DNA from: a virus
IMG/VR virus record: IMGVR_UViG_3300032215_000905
Span: 1-35,844 of that record
DNA: 35,844 nt
Reading direction: 5' to 3' (one strand)
Shown here: positions 13,130 to 19,687 of the stretch, one piece after another
Layout: each line of letters begins with the position of its first letter
How positions within the stretch are numbered: the first letter of the stretch is position 1
Made by a program: the position numbers and the translations under genes
Notes under the pieces: model-generated
Told to the model about the DNA's origin: nothing
Databases searched by the model: none
The model's input: only the letters and a program-made list of their open reading frames with translations

Positions 13130-13494
13130 GCAAACTATGGACCGACGCAGAGGCCGCCAATGCGGTGGGCGTATCCGAGAGCACTCTCTCCCTGCTGGTA
13201 CGTGACACCCCGCCCCAGGCGCCAAAGCCCTTTGTGGTAGTGTCCGGCGACGCTCATCAGCTTCGGCGTTGGTTTCCGGATCTGAACCTCATCTTTTCAT
13301 GGCTTCAACGGGTGGAAGAATGGCGAGTATTGTCAAAAAAGGGAAGTCGTACTTCGTCCGATGGCGTGAAGGGGATGAAAGGCCAGCCCGAAAATGCCCA
13401 GACAAGCGAACCGCAGAAGCCCTCAAACGGCAGATCGAGCAGAACCTCGCCCTCTACGGCAAAGGCGAGCCCGCCACTCCTGACCCTGGTCTGA
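13126..13494 (+). CDS. Excisionase-like winged-helix protein
   Basis: The N-terminal 65 residues have a MerR/excisionase-like fold: LWTDAEAANAVGVSESTLSL (4-23), then a short wing and a helix ending DAHQLRRWFPDL. Such proteins direct the integrase toward excision and bend DNA. The ORF continues to residue 122, but everything beyond about residue 66 overlaps the integrase gene and looks like a shadow frame. At codons 70-72 there is a slippery A AAA AAG from which a -1 shift enters the integrase frame. Thus the product may be a 122-aa Xis or an Xis-Int fusion. The start overlaps the stop of the upstream ORF. Confidence 0.6.
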   Translation: MSKLWTDAEAANAVGVSESTLSLLVRDTPPQAPKPFVVVSGDAHQLRRWFPDLNLIFSWLQRVEEWRVLSKKGSRTSSDGVKGMKGQPENAQTSEPQKPSNGRSSRTSPSTAKASPPLLTLV

Positions 13495-14459
13495 TGCACG
13501 AACGCTTAGAGGCGTGGCTGAACAGCAAGAGGCCGGATATCAAGCCTCGATCCATTCAGTCGTATCAGGATGGCCTTGTTCTATTCTTGCGGTACCTTCA
13601 GGAGAAAACCGGTAAGCCTGCATCGGAACTGCGGGTCACACTCCTGACCCGGGAATCATTATCCGGGTACCATTCCTGGCTGGTCGATACTGGAAGAACG
13701 GCCTCGACTGCCCATAAGCGGTGCATTCCGGTGCTGGCGGCATGGCAATGGATGATGGGTGGGGAGGATGCCAGTTTCTTGCGTGCTCCACCGGACCGGC
13801 CCCCAGGGCGCCGAGGAGTACTCGAAGCGCCGATCGCCCCTACGTGGGGAGATTGCGACCGGTGCATCGCAGAAACCAGGCATACTCCCTGGGTGTATCG
13901 TGCTGCCGTACTCGCCCGGTTCACCGGCATCCGGCGGTCTGAAATTGTGCAACTCCAATGGCCCTACTTCAACTTTGAGGAGTACTCCCTGACTGTGCCA
14001 GCGAGCATCACCAAGGGTGGGTATGGCGGTAGAACGGTACCTTTCAGTCCACACCTGGGGGCGGAGATGGCCACCTGGCCACGGGAGTCTCAGTATGTGG
14101 TGAATGCGCCAGAGGGAGAGATGGAGGCCGCTTTGAACGATGGGCGCGGACACCTGGATCGCCGGCTTCGACGGGCCTGGGAGGCAGCAGGTGTGCCGCC
14201 AGAACTCTGGCGCGGCCAGCCAACGCACAGTTTCCGGAAGGCACTCCAGACGGAACTATTCCGGGTCGATATCTCCCTGGAACTTTCTGATCATCTGGTT
14301 GGGCATATGCCCCAGGGTATCGCGAAGCGGCACTACCTGGATCCGGCCGCGTACTGGACGAAGCTGGCGCGGGCGGTGGACCTGATCCCACCTCTCCCGA
14401 GTTGGGAGACGCGGTCGGTGATCAACTTCCCGGGGAGTGCCGCCGGGGGGCGCCGCTGA
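13320..14459 (+). CDS. int: Tyrosine-family phage integrase
   Basis: This 379-aa site-specific recombinase should integrate the phage at a host attB. The N-terminal arm-binding part begins MASIVKKGKSYFVRW, a SAM-like core-binding domain spans about 58-150, and the catalytic domain about 170-360. Catalytic residues are Arg205 (TGIRRSEI), Lys232, His303 and Arg306 (THSFRKAL), His329 (LVGHMP) and the nucleophile Tyr339 (RHYLDP). All are present, so the enzyme should be active. The ATG at 13320 follows GGTGGAAGA; upstream in-frame starts (13299, 13269) are alternatives. It overlaps the excisionase-like ORF by 175 bp. Repeats just downstream may be attP arm sites. Confidence 0.92.
   Translation: MASIVKKGKSYFVRWREGDERPARKCPDKRTAEALKRQIEQNLALYGKGEPATPDPGLMHERLEAWLNSKRPDIKPRSIQSYQDGLVLFLRYLQEKTGKPASELRVTLLTRESLSGYHSWLVDTGRTASTAHKRCIPVLAAWQWMMGGEDASFLRAPPDRPPGRRGVLEAPIAPTWGDCDRCIAETRHTPWVYRAAVLARFTGIRRSEIVQLQWPYFNFEEYSLTVPASITKGGYGGRTVPFSPHLGAEMATWPRESQYVVNAPEGEMEAALNDGRGHLDRRLRRAWEAAGVPPELWRGQPTHSFRKALQTELFRVDISLELSDHLVGHMPQGIAKRHYLDPAAYWTKLARAVDLIPPLPSWETRSVINFPGSAAGGRR
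13335..13341 (+). other. Candidate -1 frameshift site (A AAA AAG)
   Basis: In the excisionase-like frame the codons are TCA AAA AAG, giving the heptamer A AAA AAG known from dnaX. A -1 slip continues exactly in the integrase frame (GGG AAG TCG). A GGTGGAAG sequence lies 16 bases upstream and a 5-bp hairpin GAAGT/ACTTC (13343-13355) follows, although closer than in dnaX. Confidence 0.4.
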
Positions 14460-14462
14460 GCT

Positions 14463-14684
14463 TGGACCCCCTGTGGACCCTGACCGGTTTTCGATTCGCC
14501 AGAATCATAGGCCCAAGGCCAATAGTAAGCAGGATGGCGGCGGACCATGATTATGGTGTCCATCCAAAGCACCCTGGTTGTACCAGAATAATCCAGTAGG
14601 TACCGTGCTGAAGATCCACGGGACACCCATGGAGCTTCGTAAAACCGTGGGCAATCTGCAGGCCATGGACCCCAGGTGGACCCT
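14463..14684. other. Candidate attP region with paired TGGACCC direct repeats
   Basis: Directly after int, TGGACCCC-N3-TGGACCCT occurs at 14463-14481 and again at 14666-14684, about 203 bp apart and in the same orientation. A related TGGACCT lies in the int tail (14377-14383). Between them are ACCAT-GATT-ATGGT (14544-14557) and the most AT-containing part of this gap. Paired direct repeats flanking a core next to int are what lambda-type arm sites look like. The core itself cannot be fixed without the host. No gene is seen in 14460-14797. Confidence 0.45.
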
Positions 14685-14741
14685 CCATCCAGCGGCGTCG
14701 TAAGCATCGCGCACAAGCCGCGCGTCTCCGATTGGGCTGGC

Positions 14742-14762
14742 GATCGTCAGGAGATCGTCAGG
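14742..14762 (+). repeat. Two GATCGTCAGG repeats, 11-bp period
   Basis: GATCGTCAGG occurs at 14742-14751 and 14753-14762, one helical turn apart, upstream of the small gene at 14798. This is a possible binding site for an activator or repressor. Confidence 0.5.
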
Positions 14763-14797
14763 TCACACCGCGTCGCGACCCGTGATAGCCTTATGGG

Positions 14798-15115
14798 GTG
14801 CCGACGGACCCTCACTCCGACCCCCGCACCCCCGGCGCCCCGCTGACGGGTCCGCAGATCGCCTCCTGGCTGTACCAGGATGCGGCACTGGAGCGGGAGA
14901 GAGTCGGCAGGCTGGCGATTCTGGCGGCATCCAGGCCCGATCTGGCGCCGCTCTGCTCCCTGATGGCGGAGGATGGGCACCGGCGAGGGGCGACGGCGAC
15001 GATGTTGGCGGGGGCCCTCCCTCGGATTGCGAGTGCCCCCGCAGCTCCGCCGGCGCCCCCTGGGTGGTGGGGCCGGATCCGGATGGCGTGGAAGATCCTG
15101 TTTCCTGGCCGGTGA
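14798..15115 (+). CDS. Unknown small protein, last rightward gene
   Basis: This 105-aa ORF starts at GTG 14798 without a clear ribosome site. The middle looks like real helical protein (IASWLYQDAALERERVGRLA, then RPDLAPLCSLMAEDGHRR). The end is Pro/Ala-rich and then WWGRIRMAWKILFPGR, a Trp-rich basic tail that could touch membrane. It stands alone after the attP-like region, so it may be a lysogenic-conversion gene carried at the prophage edge or expressed on its own promoter. No family is recognised. Confidence 0.45.
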   Translation: MPTDPHSDPRTPGAPLTGPQIASWLYQDAALERERVGRLAILAASRPDLAPLCSLMAEDGHRRGATATMLAGALPRIASAPAAPPAPPGWWGRIRMAWKILFPGR

Positions 15116-15128
15116 TTCTGCGGCAGTG

Positions 15129-15146
15129 AAATATCTTTGGATATTT
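15129..15146. terminator. Hairpin in the convergent gap
   Basis: AAATATC-TTTG-GATATTT forms a perfect 7-bp inverted repeat between the ends of the rightward and leftward units. It is AT-rich and lacks a classical GC stem with U-run, so it may be a weak bidirectional terminator or a protein-binding site. A second possible stem, AGCAGC/GCTGCT around TTTTTGACT, lies at about 15209-15230. The remainder of 15116-15345 shows no gene. Confidence 0.3.
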
Positions 15147-15345
15147 ATCGCGCTGACCGGGCTGCGTTATCCCACGACAGGATGGTATCACTTCTGAGTC
15201 AGGAAGTCAGCAGCTTTTTGACTGCTGCTAAGCCACCCTCGCGAGAACGCACGTTTTGAGGCCACCAATCGGGCCAGATCGACGCGCCGATGGCGTCAAG
15301 GTCGGTCAGAAGCCCGATCTGTGCCACAGAAATCAGAAGGTTCCA

Positions 15346-15486
15346 CTAGGACTTTGGGACTTCCGGGGACCACGTTTCGATCCCTTGATCCCCCCGGTGG
15401 AGGTGGAGGTGAAAGCCCAGAAGCGCTCCGCCCGAAATGTGCGGCGAACCGTGAAAATCATCGACGTTCCAGCCCTCGCTTTCCAT
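15346..15486 (-). CDS. 46-aa unknown protein, last leftward gene
   Basis: The ATG at 15486 directly follows the stop of the preceding gene (TAGATG) and has GGGGAGGC six bases upstream, one of the better ribosome sites in the genome. The 46-residue product begins MESEGWNVDDFHGSPH and contains GFHLHLHRGD, a His-rich patch that could bind metal. It is too short for a family assignment. It would be the final gene of the whole leftward unit. Confidence 0.45.
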   Translation of the reverse strand: MESEGWNVDDFHGSPHISGGALLGFHLHLHRGDQGIETWSPEVPKS

Positions 15487-15696
15487 CTATGCCTCCCCAA
15501 TTCCAGAAGAAACCGGCAGGGGAGCGATGGGGGCCAGCCACGTCGCCGCGACAGCTTTGGGGTCCACCTGTAGATGGTCAGCCCCGAAGGCCAGCCGGCG
15601 CCGAAGCTCCGTGCGGGGGATGTCCGCCGGGATTTCCGGCATTTCCTCTGTGATTTCTGGGTGGCGTGGAAGCTCGTAAAGACGGGGCTGATTCAT
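15487..15696 (-). CDS. Small unknown protein
   Basis: This 69-aa protein begins MNQPRLYELPRHPEITEEMP. It is Pro-rich with an acidic centre and then RTELRRRLAFGADHLQVDP. The ATG at 15696 overlaps the upstream stop (ATGA). A longer ORF reaches upstream to 16158 but overlaps two better-supported genes. It has no membrane segment and no recognised family; it lies in a small cluster after the tail fibre, where lysis genes are often found. Confidence 0.5.
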   Translation of the reverse strand: MNQPRLYELPRHPEITEEMPEIPADIPRTELRRRLAFGADHLQVDPKAVAATWLAPIAPLPVSSGIGEA

Positions 15697-16082
15697 GGCG
15701 ATTTTCCAGGGGAAAGGTAGTGGTCCGCCAGGGAGAATAGTTCGGAGAGGGGGGAGGCGGCAGCCACGTCGACGTGTGCCAGTCCGGCAATTGCGGTTGC
15801 CACTACCAGCAGCGCCACCGCCCGGCCTACCCAGGAGCGGGCCACGGGGTCGGCAGTAAGCGCCTGCAGCAGCGCCACCGCAGCGGCGGAGAGCGGGTGC
15901 GGCTGGGCGTCGCGCGCCAGCTCGGCAGCGCGGGCCTGCCGGTCGGCGCGGACCTCGCCAATCAGCTCGCGGCATGCCGATTCGAGTCCGAGGAGGAGGC
16001 GGGTAAGGCCCTCGACCTGGAGGGAAAGGGCGCCGACCTGGGACCGGAGGCTGGGGTCCTCCGGGGGAATGGAATCCGTCAC
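15693..16082 (-). CDS. Holin/XhlA-like membrane protein
   Basis: This 129-aa protein has an N-terminal coiled coil (QVGALSLQVEGLTRLLLGLE, about 15-34, and on to residue 60) and one hydrophobic segment (VGRAVALLVVATAIAGLAHV, about 84-103), followed by a short tail. A coiled coil followed by one membrane span near the C-terminus, placed just after the tail fibre gene, fits the XhlA/holin type of lysis factor. The start is GTG at 16082, overlapping the previous stop (GTGA). No endolysin is recognisable beside it, so the lysis role is inferred from architecture and place only. Confidence 0.4.
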   Translation of the reverse strand: MTDSIPPEDPSLRSQVGALSLQVEGLTRLLLGLESACRELIGEVRADRQARAAELARDAQPHPLSAAAVALLQALTADPVARSWVGRAVALLVVATAIAGLAHVDVAAASPLSELFSLADHYLSPGKSP

Positions 16083-16303
16083 AAGTCGGCCGGGATCTGG
16101 AGTACATCCGCGCTCCAGACAATGGCCTTTCTTGGAAGCGTCCAGGATGACACGGCATATTTCTTGTCGTTTACCTCCAATGAAAACCCGTTGATCCCTT
16201 CCAGAATCACCTGTTCGGGATTTTCGGGGTCGACCGATTTTCCAGAGCAGTCCAAAACCTGCTCCTGGCCGCCGTAGAGGAACGCGATCAAAATCCGTTT
16301 CAT
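16079..16303 (-). CDS. Small unknown protein after the tail fibre
   Basis: This 74-aa, mainly beta protein begins MKRILIAFLYGGQEQVLDCSG and contains VILEGINGFSLEVNDKKYAV. GTAGGAG precedes the ATG at 16303. It is coupled to the holin-like gene by GTGA. It could be a fibre chaperone or a small tail-tip factor; nothing is diagnostic. Confidence 0.55.
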   Translation of the reverse strand: MKRILIAFLYGGQEQVLDCSGKSVDPENPEQVILEGINGFSLEVNDKKYAVSSWTLPRKAIVWSADVLQIPADL

Positions 16304-16318
16304 CCTGGACTCCTACAA

Positions 16319-17680
16319 TCAGACGCTGCTGTGGTAGCGGAGGCGGTAGGTATCACCGTCGCCTGTGACATCGCCGTAGATTTCGAGGTTTCCCGCATTG
16401 ATACGCCATTCCCCGGCGGCAGCGGGCGAGCCGGATACCATCGTCATCACATCCGCGCCGCTTTTGGTGAGAGAGCGCTGGCCGATGATGCTGGCATGAC
16501 TGTCGGCGGTGACCGTGGTGGCGATCGTGGACAGCCCACCGGAGTAGCTGAAGCTGGCGGAGGTGAAGTCGTCCTTTTCAGCTTTGACGGGCATACCCGC
16601 GCCGCCGGCGGCCACGCGGAGGCCGCTGGACCCCTTGGAGAGATTCCCGCCGGCGGAGGTATTGAGTACCACCCCGAGGCCGCTGCCACCCAGAATCAGG
16701 CCCTGGTTCGCCGCGATCTTCATCTGAATGTTGCCAGACCCGTCGAACTCCAGACCGCCCGTGTTGGAGCCGGCGGAGGCCAGACCGACGCCGATACCGG
16801 CGGATTCCCGCACGATACCCTTGGCATTGTTGGCCTTCGCGCGGAGGGCCCCGGCGTTGATTTCCAGGCCCGGGTTGGTATCCAGGTTAACGGCCAGGGA
16901 AACGGCACCGGACGACCCGCCACCGGAGAGGCCATCGCCGGCGGTGACGCTGGTGATATCGCCAGTCACCAGATCCGCAAACCCGCCAGGAACGCCAAGA
17001 AGGGCAGTCGTCGGCAGGTTGAGGAAGCTCTCGGTATCGACGAACAGCACGTCGATGACGCCGGGGGAGGCGCCAAAGCTGTAGCTGGTCTGGGTTCCGC
17101 TGATATCGGACCAATAGGTGAGGTAGAACTTGCTATTGCTGGTGTTGCGGTACATCACCGCATACACCTCATTGCCGCCGGCATCGATGATCACATTGCC
17201 GGTGGCATGGTTCCGGATCGTGGCCATGCCACGGGTTCCGTACCGGAGGATCTGTGCCGGGGGCGGGAACGTCGGGGAGCTGCCGTAGGCCCCGCTGGCA
17301 TCCACGAAAACGCCGGCAGCACTGAGGCTGGTCTGCGGCGTCGCGGTGGTGACAGCGGACACGACCGCCGTATTCACGTCGGTGAAGCTGGCGGAACTGC
17401 CGGGAGCGATGTTGCTGATCTGGGCATAGCTGCTGAGCAGCTTGTTGACCTTGATACCGGAGGAACCTACCGAAATGGTCGCATCCTCCGCTTGCACGCT
17501 GTAGGCCGTGCCGGAACCGCCGGTCAGACCGTTTCCGGGCGCGGCCAAGCGCACGCCGCTGGTGTCCAGTTCCAGACCGGTACCTACCAGGAGGGCCAGC
17601 AGCCCGCCGGAAAGCACCGTCAGGCCCTTGTTGGTACCGAGTCGCAAATCGCCGGCATTGATCTTGATTACAGTCGTCAT
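16319..17680 (-). CDS. Tail fibre / receptor-binding protein
   Basis: This 453-aa protein is built from repeats of short beta strands with Gly turns, for example GLTVLSGG, GLELDTSGVRL, GLEINAGALRAK and GLILGGSGLGVVL. That pattern resembles the triple beta-spiral shaft of viral fibres, in which three chains wind together. A less repetitive domain sits at about 115-245. The C-terminal 80 residues (KAEKDDFTSASFSYSGG to the end) probably form the receptor-binding head. It has the low charge and Ala/Gly/Ser richness usual for fibres. AGAGG precedes the ATG at 17680. It is the last large structural gene, consistent with the host-range determinant. Confidence 0.75.
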   Translation of the reverse strand: MTTVIKINAGDLRLGTNKGLTVLSGGLLALLVGTGLELDTSGVRLAAPGNGLTGGSGTAYSVQAEDATISVGSSGIKVNKLLSSYAQISNIAPGSSASFTDVNTAVVSAVTTATPQTSLSAAGVFVDASGAYGSSPTFPPPAQILRYGTRGMATIRNHATGNVIIDAGGNEVYAVMYRNTSNSKFYLTYWSDISGTQTSYSFGASPGVIDVLFVDTESFLNLPTTALLGVPGGFADLVTGDITSVTAGDGLSGGGSSGAVSLAVNLDTNPGLEINAGALRAKANNAKGIVRESAGIGVGLASAGSNTGGLEFDGSGNIQMKIAANQGLILGGSGLGVVLNTSAGGNLSKGSSGLRVAAGGAGMPVKAEKDDFTSASFSYSGGLSTIATTVTADSHASIIGQRSLTKSGADVMTMVSGSPAAAGEWRINAGNLEIYGDVTGDGDTYRLRYHSSV

Positions 17681-17688
17681 ATTGTCCT

Positions 17689-18078
17689 CTACGTGATTGG
17701 GTAAACGATGAGCCAGGTATCGCCTGAATCACGCTGATCTCCGACGATACGGACCTCAGCGCCCACCACTGTCCACTCCCCTGCTCCCGGCGTGGATGTG
17801 GTGTAGGTATAAATCACTGCCCCGCTCTTGAATGCCAGGAACACGCCCGAATATCTGGAATTCGTGGACGGTGTTTCTGGTAGTGTGCAGCGCGAAAGTC
17901 CACCGGAGAAGGACATTTCTTCAGCGGGAAACCGCTGCTGGTGAATGCCGCATCCCGCCGTTCCGGTCCCGGGATCGTAAACCGCTTCGCCCCGAACGCG
18001 GGTCAGGGTACCAGAGGCAAACCGTAGGATCTTCGCCTCAATCCTCGTCGACCCGCGCTTGAAGATGGCGTTAGGCAT
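17689..18078 (-). CDS. Unknown minor tail protein
   Basis: This 129-aa, beta-rich protein begins MPNAIFKRGSTRIEAKILRF and ends GDQRDSGDTWLIVYPIT. Its ATG at 18078 overlaps the hub gene stop by eight bases and has a very good GGAGGCTGA site. It stands between the tail hub and the fibre, so a baseplate adaptor linking the two is the natural guess. No family match is visible. Confidence 0.6.
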   Translation of the reverse strand: MPNAIFKRGSTRIEAKILRFASGTLTRVRGEAVYDPGTGTAGCGIHQQRFPAEEMSFSGGLSRCTLPETPSTNSRYSGVFLAFKSGAVIYTYTTSTPGAGEWTVVGAEVRIVGDQRDSGDTWLIVYPIT

Positions 18079-19687
18079 TCAGCCTCCACGCCACCAGATC
18101 AACAATTGCCCCGCCGGGGGTCAGCAGCACGCGCTGAACCCAGACCGGCCGCTCTATGGATAGCTTGTCGTCAATGAGCCATACCAGATCACCAGGTTGT
18201 AGCCACTGATATTGGGGAACTGCATACTGAATCACGGTGCGCGGGAACGCATAGGCGGCGGACCGCCAGCGGACCGTTCGAATTGCCGTGACATCATCGT
18301 AAACTGCGACCGTTTCATCCGACCATGACCGCGACCGGTAAAGGTCGAAAGAGAGCCGGGTAAGCAGGTTCGGGTGCGTAGTCCCATCATAATCAGCGGC
18401 AACGATGGCCGACCGCTGGGTATTGCCGCTGACCACATCCACCGCAATCCGCAGCTCCAGACGATTGGCAATTTCGTCCTGCCCTTCCCGATGCGCTTTC
18501 CCGATGCGCTGACAGGCAGGTCCGGCGGTCAATGTGCCAACACAATCGCGTCGCGTGGGCTGCAATAGGACCGGGATGACCCGCCATCCCGATGGGCCTG
18601 TCAGTACCGCCACGGGCAGCAGCGGCAGCAGCGCCTGCACTGCCCAGGCCATCGGCGCCAGGGGTGCCTGTACCATCGCCCCAATTTTCCAAGCATCCAG
18701 ACGATCACGAACGGTCGAAAGTGCGCCACGATCCACGGGGAGCGTGGAATGGGCAAGCAACGCCTCCAGAATGGAGCCCGCACCGTCGGCCGACTCACCC
18801 GAAACTGATACAAGCCCAGAACCACCCGTCCAGGCTGCCGTATACTTGAGTGACACATCGTTTCCGATCGTCACTGCGTCGGCCAGATCGACGACCGCGA
18901 CCAGCCGCCCAAGGCCGTCCTCAATATGCTGGATGCGGAGCGATTCCGTAACCGGAATGGAGCTTGTAACGCCGACAGATGTTCCATCTGCCTTGCGGAC
19001 GTAATGAACCGAATCGTTCGTGGTCCCGTCAGCGATCGTGATGCTGGTGGCGCTGACAGGGTGTCCGGCCACCAGCAGCAGATCCCGGTCACCCCCCGCC
19101 AGGATGGACCGCACAAAAATCACCGGGCTGGCCTGGGTTCCGTCCGAGCCGGGAGCGCCGAGAATCCAGGGGTACGCCAGCCCCGTCGTGCCGCCGGCTG
19201 CCCAGGGGTGGGTCGCCGGGCTCACGCTGGCGCCCATTTCTGGGATCTGCGCCCGGTCCAGGTCTATCGACTCCTGAATCGTGATTTTGATGGCGTCGCC
19301 GGGGGCGCCGTACTCATAGTCGATCACCTGCCCTGAGAGCACAACCAGGCGCTCCTCCCAGATGTCGCCCTCTCGCCAGATTGCCACCTCCGCCGGCTGC
19401 CCATCTAGTTCATAGCGGGCGGCCAGGGCGGCGCCGACATCGAGGCCAGGGACGACCAGCGTAAATTGGCCGGTGCGCCGCTCTGGAGCCCGCCCCATCC
19501 AGGGCGCAACCATTTCTGCGGTCGCACCCGAGAGCCCGGCCGGAATGGCCAAATCCCGGCCCAGGGCGGTGCTGATGATGGAAAGCGCGCCGCTGCCGAC
19601 CCTCCAGGTCCTACCGCCAAAATCGAAGGATGCGACCCACCAGAGGCGGGCGCCAGCCATCTCAGCGGAGGTGAAGCGGCGCCTCAA
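18071..19687 (-). CDS. Tail hub / baseplate protein
   Basis: This 538-aa protein contains an N-terminal beta domain (FDFGGRTWRVGSGALSI, TGQFTLVVPGLDV) and a later section of hub type (NRLELRIAVDVVSG, YQWLQPGDLVWLIDDKLSI, VWVQRVLLTPGGAIVDLVAW). Such proteins close the tail tube end and carry the fibres. The start is TTG at 19687, forming TTGA with the upstream stop and preceded by GGAGGAGGAG; the nearest ATG (19660) has no ribosome site. Its place after the tape measure and the large tip protein fits the distal tail/hub region of siphoviruses. Confidence 0.6.
   Translation of the reverse strand: MRRRFTSAEMAGARLWWVASFDFGGRTWRVGSGALSIISTALGRDLAIPAGLSGATAEMVAPWMGRAPERRTGQFTLVVPGLDVGAALAARYELDGQPAEVAIWREGDIWEERLVVLSGQVIDYEYGAPGDAIKITIQESIDLDRAQIPEMGASVSPATHPWAAGGTTGLAYPWILGAPGSDGTQASPVIFVRSILAGGDRDLLLVAGHPVSATSITIADGTTNDSVHYVRKADGTSVGVTSSIPVTESLRIQHIEDGLGRLVAVVDLADAVTIGNDVSLKYTAAWTGGSGLVSVSGESADGAGSILEALLAHSTLPVDRGALSTVRDRLDAWKIGAMVQAPLAPMAWAVQALLPLLPVAVLTGPSGWRVIPVLLQPTRRDCVGTLTAGPACQRIGKAHREGQDEIANRLELRIAVDVVSGNTQRSAIVAADYDGTTHPNLLTRLSFDLYRSRSWSDETVAVYDDVTAIRTVRWRSAAYAFPRTVIQYAVPQYQWLQPGDLVWLIDDKLSIERPVWVQRVLLTPGGAIVDLVAWRLNA

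Noticed and set aside
14460-15345. tRNA gene or tRNA-derived attachment core
   Set aside because: Short T-arm-like strings (for example near 14490 and 15372) were inspected, but no complete cloverleaf or acceptor pairing could be found.
16331-17704. 457-aa plus-strand ORF
   Set aside because: It is antisense to the tail fibre gene and its composition follows the Gly/Ala repeats of that gene. It has no ribosome site or neighbours on its strand.
19660-19687. ATG at 19660 as start of the tail hub gene
   Set aside because: No ribosome site precedes it, whereas TTG at 19687 has GGAGGAGGAG and a TTGA overlap.
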